Positions 1 through 5,505 of a stretch of DNA of 21,255 nt are shown here, piece by piece. Under the pieces are notes generated by a model. That model had not been told where the DNA came from. It made no database searches and worked only from the letters and a program-made list of their open reading frames with translations. The stretch is from a virus, in the IMG/VR virus record IMGVR_UViG_3300020171_000142, positions 1-21,255 of that record; one strand, given 5' to 3'. The position numbers were made by a program, and so were the translations under genes. Within the stretch, counting starts at the first letter, position 1. Every line of letters starts with the position of its first letter.

Positions 1-129
1 GATTTTTAAAGGTATATTGAAATGTTCAGCCATATCCTTTAAATAGTTATGGCCATCATTATACCAGTGAAAACCAGCGTTGCGCTCGAACTGGTTTGAC
101 TCAAGATATGTTTTCTCAAAGTTATTCAT
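1..129 (-). CDS. Partial small phage protein, C-terminus off the left edge
   Basis: The reverse strand has an open frame from an ATG at 129 to the edge (43 codons seen), beginning MNNFEKTYLESNQFERNAG and continuing with an FHWYNDGHNYLKDMAEHF stretch. GGGGATC lies about 6 bases upstream of the start. The first 8 bases overlap the end of the upstream gene (122-307) as ATGAATAA, which suggests translational coupling. The pattern of a Gly followed by WYN.xxH and a leading E/R-rich segment reminds me of a short phage family (DUF7178-like) of unknown function. That resemblance is from memory and unverified. Only the N-terminal part is visible, so no function is offered. Confidence 0.6.
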   Translation of the reverse strand, partial: MNNFEKTYLESNQFERNAGFHWYNDGHNYLKDMAEHFNIPLKI

Positions 130-307
130 TTGATTGATCCCCACTTGAATTAAACAAGTTTGGATTTCTAATTAATTCACAGCAACTTTCCTCCCCATTC
201 CACGCCATACAATTATCACCTAAGCAAGACTGATAATGATAAGATTTAGTGCCATAAAATCTAAATGGGCAAACTTTTTCTCGAACTAATTCAGCTGTTG
301 TTTTCAT
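122..307 (-). CDS. Small cysteine-rich phage protein (61 aa)
   Basis: This 61-residue leftward gene has a clear ribosome site (AAGGGGGATC) 6-7 bases before its ATG. Five cysteines (residues 13, 28, 33, 42 and 43) fall in a CP(F)...C....C.AW....CC pattern. That pattern matches a widespread type of short phage protein with conserved CMAW and GYC-like motifs, probably metal-binding; the function is unknown. It is the first gene of the leftward transcript and its stop overlaps the start of the next gene. The C-terminal 15 residues are polar and look disordered. I am confident it is a gene and not confident about any role. Confidence 0.7.
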   Translation of the reverse strand: MKTTAELVREKVCPFRFYGTKSYHYQSCLGDNCMAWNGEESCCELIRNPNLFNSSGDQSNE

Positions 308-590
308 TTTCTTGATCCCCCTTTGAACCTTATTAATGCAAACGATATGCCATAAATAAATAAATCTTTCAAATATAAATCATAACGAATTCAATAGGTT
401 AAATACTATTCAATTTCATAAGAAATGGTTAGTATGCAAACTTTATATAGCTATTCAACAATGGTCAGTTAACCAATTGAATATATTCAAGAAATACCTA
501 TGACATTTATTTTACAATGTGACATAAAATGTCTAAAAGGTGATATATGAAATAGAATTTTAATAATATGGACAAAGTATCCGAATAAAA
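308..590. other. AT-rich non-coding segment left of the repeat array
   Basis: This segment is strongly A+T rich and holds no gene with a ribosome site on either strand. It separates the leftward genes from the DnaA-box-like array at 594-637. It must contain the promoter for the leftward genes, but I could not pick a convincing -35/-10 pair. Such a stretch beside DnaA-like boxes is also what a DNA-unwinding element looks like; that is inference. Confidence 0.45.
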
Positions 591-593
591 TCC

Positions 594-637
594 TGTGGAA
601 ACCTTATGGATAACCCGTGGAAAACCTGTGGATAACT
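594..637. repeat. Four tandem 11-bp DnaA-box-like repeats (candidate iterons)
   Basis: Four contiguous 11-bp units read TGTGGAAACCT, TATGGATAACC, CGTGGAAAACC and TGTGGATAACT. The last contains TGTGGATAA, the exact complement of the consensus DnaA box TTATCCACA. The second differs from it by one base, and the first and third by two each. The 11-bp period places every copy on the same face of the helix. The array sits between leftward and rightward operons next to AT-rich DNA. It could be an origin, a DnaA-responsive regulatory site or a binding array for a phage protein. Confidence 0.7.
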
Positions 638-688
638 CAAGGATGGGGTAAAATGCTACACTCTGGGATGTAATCCCCTTAAGTAAAC

Positions 689-730
689 AATCCATACAAT
701 TCCTATGGGAATGGTGGGAATTGATGGATT
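689..730. promoter_or_regulatory. Long inverted repeat in the control region
   Basis: AATCCATACAATTCC (689-703) pairs with GGAATTGATGGATT (717-730), giving 14 base pairs with one bulged base and a 13-nt loop. There is no T-tract on either side that would make it a clean terminator. It could be a dyad operator or an RNA hairpin in a leftward transcript. Confidence 0.4.
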
Positions 731-760
731 ACTATATAAAATCCAATAGCGGGCACCTCC

Positions 761-776
761 AGGTATGGCCATACCT
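761..776. promoter_or_regulatory. Perfect 16-bp palindrome, candidate operator
   Basis: AGGTATGGCCATACCT is a perfect 16-bp palindrome with half-site AGGTATGG. The same core, GGTATG, recurs nearby at 828-836 (as CATACC), 856-861 and within the promoter spacer around 905-910. Perfect dyads of this length beside a phage promoter usually bind dimeric repressors. No repressor gene is visible in the window. Confidence 0.5.
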
Positions 777-827
777 ATAAGGACCGGCGCCACGGTTAAC
801 CCATCATAATAAATCAATATAACAGTC

Positions 828-861
828 CATACCTTAGCCTGTTTACATTTCATAAGGTATG
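828..861. promoter_or_regulatory. Inverted pair of GGTATG half-sites upstream of the promoter
   Basis: CATACCTTA (828-836) and TAAGGTATG (853-861) are exact reverse complements separated by 16 bases, about 28 bases upstream of the -35 box. They share the GGTATG core with the palindrome at 761-776. The arrangement fits either a regulator site with spaced half-sites or an upstream hairpin. Confidence 0.4.
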
Positions 862-888
862 AAATTGAATTAATCTGAAGGATATTAC

Positions 889-916
889 TTGACATTCCCC
901 TGTGGTATGGTATGAT
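889..916 (+). promoter_or_regulatory. Sigma70-type promoter for the rightward operon
   Basis: A consensus -35 (TTGACA, 889-894) is followed after 16 bases by TATGAT (911-916). TGG directly upstream of the -10 gives an extended -10 signature. Transcription would start near 922-924, exactly at the foot of the first leader hairpin. This is the clearest promoter in the window and should drive the genes from 1098 onward. GGTATG occurs twice at its -10 end, so a regulator binding that core could control it. Confidence 0.75.
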
Positions 917-922
917 GTTTAA

Positions 923-1097
923 GACCGGTGGAGCAGTCATGGGCCCCCCGGTCCAAGAGTAAGCCCGACCCCTAAGATATCTCTCCATCACACCGTGCGT
1001 CCATTACCTCGGGGGCCGGGGGCAGTCCCTGGAAAGATTCGGATCTGCATAAAAGGGTGGTACCAAATAATTTTTTTAAAAATCTAAGGAGGAAAAC
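923..1097 (+). promoter_or_regulatory. GC-rich structured 5' leader of the rightward transcript
   Basis: About 175 nt separate the promoter from the first start codon, in a genome where gaps are usually under 60 nt. GACCGG (923-928) pairs with CCGGTC (948-953) across a 19-nt loop. CCGGGGG (1016-1022) pairs with TCCCTGG (1026-1032) around a 3-nt loop. AGAT-tcgg-ATCT (1036-1047) is another mini-hairpin. It is much richer in GC than its flanks. I could not match it to a known riboswitch or ribozyme. It could be an antitermination or stability element. Confidence 0.4.
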
Positions 1098-1295
1098 ATG
1101 AAAAATCTAGGTTTAGTAGAGGAAGTAAACGAGAAGTTCTTGGAGGCTATTTTAGATTCAGAAAACCCGACAGCGTTGGACATCCTCACATCTGCATATC
1201 TCAACTTTGCTCACGCCGCGGAGGTTATGCAGGATGTAATCTTGGGTGATGAGGATGAATGGGATGAGGACGAATTGGACGAGGAAGACCTATAA
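1098..1295 (+). CDS. Small acidic protein of unknown function (65 aa)
   Basis: This is the first gene of the rightward operon, with a perfect AAGGAGG site 6 bases before the ATG. Its N-terminal 45 residues are predicted helical, with no recognised domain. The last 16 residues are an almost pure Asp/Glu tail (GDEDEWDEDELDEEDL), giving a very acidic protein. Acidic first-operon phage proteins are sometimes DNA mimics or inhibitors of host proteins, but nothing here shows that. Function unknown. Confidence 0.75.
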   Translation: MKNLGLVEEVNEKFLEAILDSENPTALDILTSAYLNFAHAAEVMQDVILGDEDEWDEDELDEEDL

Positions 1296-1355
1296 ACTGA
1301 AGATCGGGTTGCACGGGGGGTTGATGGTCAGACATCACCATAACGGGAGGACATT

Positions 1356-1565
1356 ATGGCTCGATTTAAGGTATGGGAATGCAGGGTAGTGGTGAGGGGT
1401 GACGTGGAAATACCACGTGGGTTCGATTTTCCCCCACGTCGTGCAGCGATTGAGGCTATTGAGGCCGGTGGTATTGAGGTGTTGTCTTGCTTTTCGGGTT
1501 GGGGTGGGACGTTGACTGAGACGCAAACGGAAATTGTTGAGAGAAATTGTAAGCAGGGGGGATAA
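1356..1565 (+). CDS. Hypothetical small phage protein (69 aa)
   Basis: The ATG follows a CGGGAGGA ribosome site. The 69-residue product starts MARFKVWECRVVVRGDVEIP and has a likely beta-strand N-terminus, then an alpha-helical AAIEAIEAGG segment, then a Gly/Trp-rich LSCFSGWGG turn. This looks like a compact alpha/beta domain. It contains three cysteines without a metal-binding spacing. No family is recognised. It is followed within 3 bases by the next gene, so the two are probably co-translated. Confidence 0.65.
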   Translation: MARFKVWECRVVVRGDVEIPRGFDFPPRRAAIEAIEAGGIEVLSCFSGWGGTLTETQTEIVERNCKQGG

Positions 1566-1567
1566 TC

Positions 1568-1831
1568 TTGGTTAAGAATATAATGTACTGGCTGATTGAT
1601 CGACTCCCTAGGCGCAAACTCGGAATACATGATAGGGAACTGGAGTTCTACGGGACGAAATGCAAGATACAGACATTCGACCGAAGGGATCTATATCAAG
1701 TGGTGATGCACGCGAGCGATGGGGCGATAATTATAATCGATAATGATACGTCTATCTTGGTAAGAAAGGGGTTTAGGGATGAAAGTAGAACTACAGAACG
1801 CTCTATTCAGGAAGTATCCAGCAATTTTTAA
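1568..1831 (+). CDS. Hypothetical protein, TTG start (87 aa)
   Basis: The start chosen is TTG at 1568, because AGGGGGG sits 6 bases upstream. The first in-frame ATG (1583) lies too far from any ribosome site. The 87-residue product is basic at its N-terminus (WLIDRLPRRK). It has a strand-rich middle with an AIIIIDNDTSILV segment. The last 17 codons overlap the next gene (from 1779), an unusually long overlap here. No domain is recognised. Confidence 0.55.
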   Translation: MVKNIMYWLIDRLPRRKLGIHDRELEFYGTKCKIQTFDRRDLYQVVMHASDGAIIIIDNDTSILVRKGFRDESRTTERSIQEVSSNF

Positions 1832-2192
1832 GCAGCGTAATTATTCTATTATGGAAAGTTGTATGCCGTGGGGTATCAACTGCGGCTCGGGCTGGTATAA
1901 CCTTATCGATACCCTTTGTGGGCTCATCCAGCACTACGTTCAAGACCATCCCGATAGTTCGGTCGAGGCTGTCCAGGTAAAGGAAAAATTCGGATCGCTC
2001 AGGTTCTACATCAATGGTGGGGACGATTATGTTGATGGGTTGATAACATTTGCCGAGGCCATGAGTTATCTCACCTGTGAACAATGCGGATCTACCGATG
2101 GGGTTACGCAAACGAAGGGATGGGTTTATACTCTTTGTGGGCAGTGCTTGTTTGAACGGGATATGGCGCAGTATGGTGGTGTTGACGATTAA
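1779..2192 (+). CDS. Conserved phage/bacterial hypothetical protein (137 aa)
   Basis: The ATG follows AAAGGGGTTTAGG. The protein has the pattern LFRKYPAIFKQ, CMPWGINCGSGWYNLID and AVQVKEKFGSLRFYINGG, then a CEQCG...C..C segment. I recognise this as a common short phage and bacterial hypothetical family whose members share C.WGI.CGdGWY.li and QvKEKFGtLRFY. The cysteine pairs near the C-terminus (CEQCG, then CGQC) probably bind one zinc. The biochemical role of the family is not known to me. It lies in the accessory segment upstream of the packaging genes. Confidence 0.75.
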   Translation: MKVELQNALFRKYPAIFKQRNYSIMESCMPWGINCGSGWYNLIDTLCGLIQHYVQDHPDSSVEAVQVKEKFGSLRFYINGGDDYVDGLITFAEAMSYLTCEQCGSTDGVTQTKGWVYTLCGQCLFERDMAQYGGVDD

Positions 2193-2228
2193 AGAATAGG
2201 AAAACTTGGAACGGGGAGGAATGGATAA

Positions 2229-2927
2229 ATGGGTAAATTCCGCTTAAAATCTGAAATAATTACAGCTGCCCGCTGGTCGAAGAACGGCGACCATCCGCTC
2301 GATAAACCCGAAGGTTACAAGGTTGGTGACGAGGGTGCCTTCGTTGGGTATTCCAAGGGCAAGGATAGCTTCCTCGCCAAGAAGTGTGACAAGTGCGGCG
2401 CTGTCATGCGGGTGCACGGGGAGATTAATAGGCTCGGGGAGGTAGGGTATTCGGGGATATGGTGGGTGTGTCCCGGCAGTTGGGTTCTGACCCCCTCAGA
2501 TGACACCATAGAGATTATGTCCCATGCTGAGTTCTCGGAAATGTACGAAGAGGTGGACGATCGAGGGGCTCCGCTGATTACGGAACAGGGTAGGCAAAAG
2601 TTTATTAGCGCAGTAGAAGCCCCCAAGAATCCATACCCGGATGGACCTAAGCCCGAACAGCAATGCCCAACCTGTAGGTTTGACATCGAGGAGCTCGACG
2701 TATGCATGAAGGATCGACGCAGGATCCAACGTAATGAGGCTGGGAAGTTGTTTAAGGCTGTTAACTGTCCGTTTTGGGAGTTCGGGAAGGAATTGCCCAA
2801 GGTAGAGGTTCCACCCGAACCTAGGGAACCCAGGCGTTCCGGAGATGATAAAAAGGGACGTGGTAGGCCAAAGGGTAGTAAAAAGCGGTTTATTTCTCCG
2901 CCCGAGGTCAATCTTGAAAAGAATTAA
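2229..2927 (+). CDS. Zinc-binding phage protein with C-terminal AT-hook (232 aa)
   Basis: GGGGAGGA lies 8 bases before the ATG. The N-terminal half resembles phage proteins with a short SH3-like PGDYG-type fold: an xIxAxxW start (residues 9-16), a GD..F/V turn, and a SWVLTPSDDTIEIMSHAEF...YEEV end. A CDKCG motif is inserted at about residues 53-57. A second cysteine set (CPTCRFDIEELDVC, then C.FW) looks like another zinc site. The tail contains KKGRGRPKGSKK, a textbook AT-hook for the minor groove of AT-rich DNA. The combination suggests a DNA-associated protein; the function is unknown. Confidence 0.7.
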   Translation: MGKFRLKSEIITAARWSKNGDHPLDKPEGYKVGDEGAFVGYSKGKDSFLAKKCDKCGAVMRVHGEINRLGEVGYSGIWWVCPGSWVLTPSDDTIEIMSHAEFSEMYEEVDDRGAPLITEQGRQKFISAVEAPKNPYPDGPKPEQQCPTCRFDIEELDVCMKDRRRIQRNEAGKLFKAVNCPFWEFGKELPKVEVPPEPREPRRSGDDKKGRGRPKGSKKRFISPPEVNLEKN

Positions 2928-3288
2928 ACAAAAGCCCAAAATTACAAAGGTGAAACGAAAGACGATCCGTATTTGCTCTCGGGAATGGACACTTCGGGCT
3001 AACAGGGGGGGGCTAGTTGGTGGTCGCCTAACCACATATGGTCGATCTGGTGCGGGAGAAATTGTCATCGGCACTAAAGGGCAATGCCGTAGATATATTA
3101 TTGAAGTATTAGCTCATGAGGCGATGGAAGGTATATTAATTCATGATAACCGTCGATGGAAAGAAGGCTCGGGTAACGAAAGAATACTTTTCTGCTTTGA
3201 TCATAACTATCTAGATAAATTTGCCGAAAAACTCGTAGATGCTTTTGTGTCATGTGGGTTAATTGATCCCAATAAGAAGGTGATCTAG
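2914..3288 (+). CDS. Hypothetical protein with HExxE motif (124 aa)
   Basis: I favour the TTG at 2914, with GAGGT 6 bases upstream and a 14-bp overlap with the previous gene. An ATG at 2845 would give 23 more residues but an 83-bp overlap and no ribosome site. The product begins with a very basic stretch. In its second half it has VLAHEAMEGIL (H68, E69, E72), then FCFDHNYLDKFAEKLVDAF. The HEA/VxE plus FDH...L arrangement occurs in a group of short phage proteins of unknown function. It resembles a zinc-protease HExxH signature, but the third ligand is Glu, so protease activity is not assured. Confidence 0.65.
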   Translation: MKRIKQKPKITKVKRKTIRICSREWTLRANRGGLVGGRLTTYGRSGAGEIVIGTKGQCRRYIIEVLAHEAMEGILIHDNRRWKEGSGNERILFCFDHNYLDKFAEKLVDAFVSCGLIDPNKKVI

Positions 3289-3698
3289 TGAAACAATCCA
3301 AATTTAACTGCCGTACCTGTCGGCATCACACCGACTGCACCGAGGTCTGTATACGGCTCAAGAAATACCTGAACGAGAACCTACCCCGAAGTAAGCGGGT
3401 GGAGTTGCCTATTGGGGTCCCGCAATACCCGGGCACAAGTATCCTTAATTATATCATAGGGTGTGACGACTTCCTTAACATGGACACCCAAACGGAGGTG
3501 TGGAATAGTATTTCACCCAATAGACGGTGTAAGACCTCTTCCCGCGAGCGTGCTTTATTGACGCTTGATATTATAGGTTTTCCACGTAAGCAAATTGCCA
3601 AACTCTTCGGAATTAAAGTAGAATCCGTCCGCCGAATGGTCTACGAAACCAAGAAAAAACTAGGTCTCCGCTCCACGTTTTCCCGGTATCCGGACTAA
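3288..3698 (+). CDS. Zinc/HTH regulator, putative late transcription activator (136 aa)
   Basis: The GTG start shares one base with the previous stop (TAGTG), and AAGAAGG lies upstream. The N-terminus has four cysteines and histidines (C8, C11, H13, H14, C17, C21) suited to zinc. The C-terminal about 50 residues (ERALLTLDIIGFPRKQIAKL, then ESVRRMVYETKKKLGL) form a helix-turn-helix of the sigma region 4/LuxR type. Phage ArpU/RinA-like late activators have the same HTH style and the same position, immediately before the terminase genes. The role is inferred from fold and place; homology to a specific family is not established. Confidence 0.65.
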   Translation: MKQSKFNCRTCRHHTDCTEVCIRLKKYLNENLPRSKRVELPIGVPQYPGTSILNYIIGCDDFLNMDTQTEVWNSISPNRRCKTSSRERALLTLDIIGFPRKQIAKLFGIKVESVRRMVYETKKKLGLRSTFSRYPD

Positions 3699-3704
3699 GG
3701 GTGT

Positions 3705-4367
3705 ATGAATAATACAAAAAGGAATCCACAGATATTCCCATTGGGTCGCTCTGCTCCAGTGGTGCCCGATCCTGTTATTCCCCTTGAGCCAGAAATTGTA
3801 GATGATAATCAGATAGATACTGACGTTACCGAATCCAAGAAATGTGGACAGTATTTTCCTAAACAGGAAACCGACCAGAATCGTGAAATGTATGAATACT
3901 ACGAAAGTCTTGGTCGTAGTCGAACACTTTATAAGGTATCAGAGCGCTTTAGTAAGTCATCTTCCACCATCGCTCTACTTTCACGTCAATACGGATGGAA
4001 GGATCGTGCAAGGGTTGCCGATGGTTTTGGCGATCCCGTAAGGGAAAAATCCAGGGAACCCGTTGACGATGCCCGTCTCAAACTCGTAAAGGTCGTGAAT
4101 GAGGTTGCAGATACCCTATACGAGATAATGTTTATCGCGAAGGCATGTAAGGCCGGAAAAATGACCACGATATTCGAAGAGAAACTGGAGCGACTCCAGA
4201 GGTCTCTTAAATTGTGGGGCTTTGATTGGAAAAGCCCTAGCGCATTTAAGGCGCTCGTTGAGACGATGAAACAAGTTATGGATTTTAATATTGAGGCGAA
4301 GGGTAAGGTTCCTGCGAGGGCTACGCAGATAAATGCGGAGAAATTTGAACTTCATATCTCGGATTAA
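3705..4367 (+). CDS. terS: Terminase small subunit (220 aa)
   Basis: The ATG lies 6 bases after the previous stop, with AAGGGTG as ribosome site. Residues 1-55 are Pro/acid-rich and look unstructured. Residues about 65-100 (YYESLGRSRTLYKVSERFSK, then a YGWKDRAR end) form the helix-turn-helix plus WxxR signature of small terminases, which recognise the packaging start on phage DNA. The following helices (about 120-200) fit the oligomerisation region. It lies 2.4 kb upstream of TerL, separated by a block of small accessory genes and an inserted HNH gene, instead of directly adjacent as in many phages. Confidence 0.8.
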   Translation: MNNTKRNPQIFPLGRSAPVVPDPVIPLEPEIVDDNQIDTDVTESKKCGQYFPKQETDQNREMYEYYESLGRSRTLYKVSERFSKSSSTIALLSRQYGWKDRARVADGFGDPVREKSREPVDDARLKLVKVVNEVADTLYEIMFIAKACKAGKMTTIFEEKLERLQRSLKLWGFDWKSPSAFKALVETMKQVMDFNIEAKGKVPARATQINAEKFELHISD

Positions 4368-4393
4368 CGACTAATAATTAAAGGAGGAGAATC

Positions 4394-4504
4394 ATGGAAG
4401 ATCTTATTAGAAAAATACATAAATTATTGAACAAGATAGATAAGATTCTGGAACGCATGGAAGGTAATATCGAGAGGCTGAAACAACGGGAAGAAGGGGA
4501 ATAA
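4394..4504 (+). CDS. 36-residue coiled-coil peptide
   Basis: A strong AAGGAGGAGA site precedes an ATG whose frame encodes 36 residues ending in TAA at 4504. The peptide (MEDLIRKIHKLLNKIDKILE, then RMEGN.ERLKQREEGE) has a clean heptad pattern of I/L residues, so it should form a coiled coil. No function is known. The strong ribosome site and tight packing support expression. Confidence 0.55.
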   Translation: MEDLIRKIHKLLNKIDKILERMEGNIERLKQREEGE

Positions 4505-4558
4505 TATTTGTTGAGTGATTTAACCACGCAATTGCGCGGTTTAGGTGGGAGAATAGAA

Positions 4559-4726
4559 ATGCCGGTACGAATTAAGAAATTGAAGGGTGGCCGTTACAAG
4601 GTAAGCACCCCGGGTGGAACGAAGAGTAAGGGGACCACACTCAAGAAAGCCAAGTCGCAGGAGCGGTTACTACGCGGTGTAGAACATGGATGGAAACCTA
4701 CTGGAGTGGTGCCAACCAAACAGTAA
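4559..4726 (+). CDS. Small basic phage protein (55 aa)
   Basis: I chose the ATG at 4559 because GGTGGGAG lies 7 bases upstream. A TTG at 4508 in the same frame would add 17 residues, and AAGGGG lies near it, so it remains possible. The product (MPVRIKKLKGGRYKVSTPGG, then KGTT..KAK.QERLLRGVEHG) is short, basic and strand-strand-helix in pattern. It resembles many tiny phage proteins with a GGYRV...GT..KA...Q..L motif. Function unknown. Confidence 0.65.
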   Translation: MPVRIKKLKGGRYKVSTPGGTKSKGTTLKKAKSQERLLRGVEHGWKPTGVVPTKQ

Positions 4727-4792
4727 CACCCTTGGTGCATAATGTAACCCGTGAGGCCACATTCGTCACACAAAATATAACAGGGGGAGACA

Positions 4793-5062
4793 ATGCCATT
4801 CCGAGTTGATTTTTCAGATCTAGGGGAGACGCTTCGAGAACTCATCGAACAGGCGAGCAATCCTCCGTGGTCGCTTACCATTACAAGAATCGATAACGGA
4901 TACATGCTGCATGGATCTGATTATGATTCCGTTATTGAGGATGTGGAAAGTGATCCCCTGAGGTCTGGGGAAGAACTTTTGTGGAATGTAATGGATTATT
5001 TTGACCTGCGTGGGTCGAAACATGATCCAGAACGACTCAGGGTTGTAAGGGAAAAATCATAG
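4793..5062 (+). CDS. Conserved small phage protein (89 aa)
   Basis: CAGGGGGAGA lies directly upstream of the ATG. The product has a strand-rich SLTITRIDNGYMLHG segment followed by an acidic linker. It ends in a helix with an LLWNVMDYFDLRGSKHDPER tail. Small phage proteins with this NGY.l.g...E.l...v..yF...gskhd..r layout are common near terminase genes; their role is unknown. No cysteines or membrane segments. Confidence 0.65.
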   Translation: MPFRVDFSDLGETLRELIEQASNPPWSLTITRIDNGYMLHGSDYDSVIEDVESDPLRSGEELLWNVMDYFDLRGSKHDPERLRVVREKS

Positions 5063-5132
5063 ACTTTATAGTTAAAACCATAGATTTTATAGTTTATAAT
5101 CAATTAATTTGTAGTTTAAACTCAATTAATTT
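5060..5132 (+). promoter_or_regulatory. AT-rich repeats with possible internal promoter
   Basis: TAGACTTTATAGTTA (5060-5074) is repeated with changes as TAGATTTTATAGTTTA (5081-5096). CAATTAATTT occurs at 5101-5110 and 5123-5132. The repeats are spaced 21-22 bp apart, about two helical turns. TTAAAA (5072-5077), 17 bases, then TATAAT (5095-5100) could form a promoter with a perfect -10 and a weak -35. The stretch sits in a short non-coding gap before two tiny genes. Confidence 0.4.
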
Positions 5133-5146
5133 AACGGGGTGAAACA

Positions 5147-5233
5147 ATGGAAATCTTTATGTTACTAGTTGGAATCGTTGGTGGATTTGTGCTCGGGTGG
5201 TATGTCTTCCGACACAGACCCGAAAAGTTTTAA
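5147..5233 (+). CDS. 28-residue single-pass membrane peptide
   Basis: ACGGGGTGA precedes an ATG encoding 28 residues, ending in TAA at 5233. Residues 2-21 (EIFMLLVGIVGGFVLGWYVF) form one hydrophobic helix with a GxxxG-like glycine face, followed by a basic tail RHRPEKF, which predicts an N-out/C-in peptide. It has no recognised family. It lies close to another membrane protein (5506-5727). Confidence 0.5.
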   Translation: MEIFMLLVGIVGGFVLGWYVFRHRPEKF

Positions 5234-5310
5234 TCAATATCGCCACCCCTTGGCTGAACAATCCATTTGTCGATGGATAATGCAAGGCCCTTCGGATTTA
5301 GGGGGATACC

Positions 5311-5490
5311 ATGCCTGAGTTTGCCGAGGGGAAACGGGAGTTCCGGTTTCGTTGCGTCCCACAAAACTTAATTACCTATATGGTACAGCTAAGACAACGC
5401 AACGGATGGAGGATCGGGGGACGCCCCGAACTCGGAGGCGACAGTGCTTTCGGGAAGCAAATCCTTCAGGGGTGGCGATTTCTTTTTTAA
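5311..5490 (+). CDS. Hypothetical small basic protein (59 aa)
   Basis: TTAGGGGGATACC precedes the ATG, and the frame stays open for 59 codons to TAA at 5490. The product begins MPEFAEGKREFRFRCVPQNL and is Arg-rich in the middle (QLRQRNGWRIGGRPELGG). It has a Gly/Phe-rich end. A competing frame (5352-5573, TTG start) covers the same DNA but has no ribosome site and overlaps the next real gene. No family is recognised. Confidence 0.5.
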   Translation: MPEFAEGKREFRFRCVPQNLITYMVQLRQRNGWRIGGRPELGGDSAFGKQILQGWRFLF

Positions 5491-5505
5491 TTGGGGGGAG
5501 AATAA

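Noticed and set aside
507-695. Minus-strand frame of 62 codons over the DnaA-box-like array
   Set aside because: It simply reads through the tandem 11-bp repeats (repeated STGF peptide), has no ribosome site and lies in non-coding control DNA.
656-991. Minus-strand frame of 111 codons across the control region
   Set aside because: There is no ribosome site, and it covers the palindromes, the rightward promoter and the leader hairpin; the composition is not protein-like.
923-1060. tRNA or known riboswitch in the leader
   Set aside because: No cloverleaf, anticodon arm, T-loop or known aptamer signature could be fitted.
1328-1630. Minus-strand frames at 1328-1630 and 1335-1526
   Set aside because: They are antisense to the gene at 1356-1565, which has a good ribosome site; the antisense frames have none.
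2315-3074. Long minus-strand frames (198 and 192 codons)
   Set aside because: They mirror the AT-hook gene and its neighbour, are rich in Ser/Pro/Leu as antisense frames usually are, and lack starts with ribosome sites.
5261-5278. Hairpin ATCCAT-ttgtcg-ATGGAT as terminator
   Set aside because: The stem is only 6 bp with no T-run; it is probably chance.
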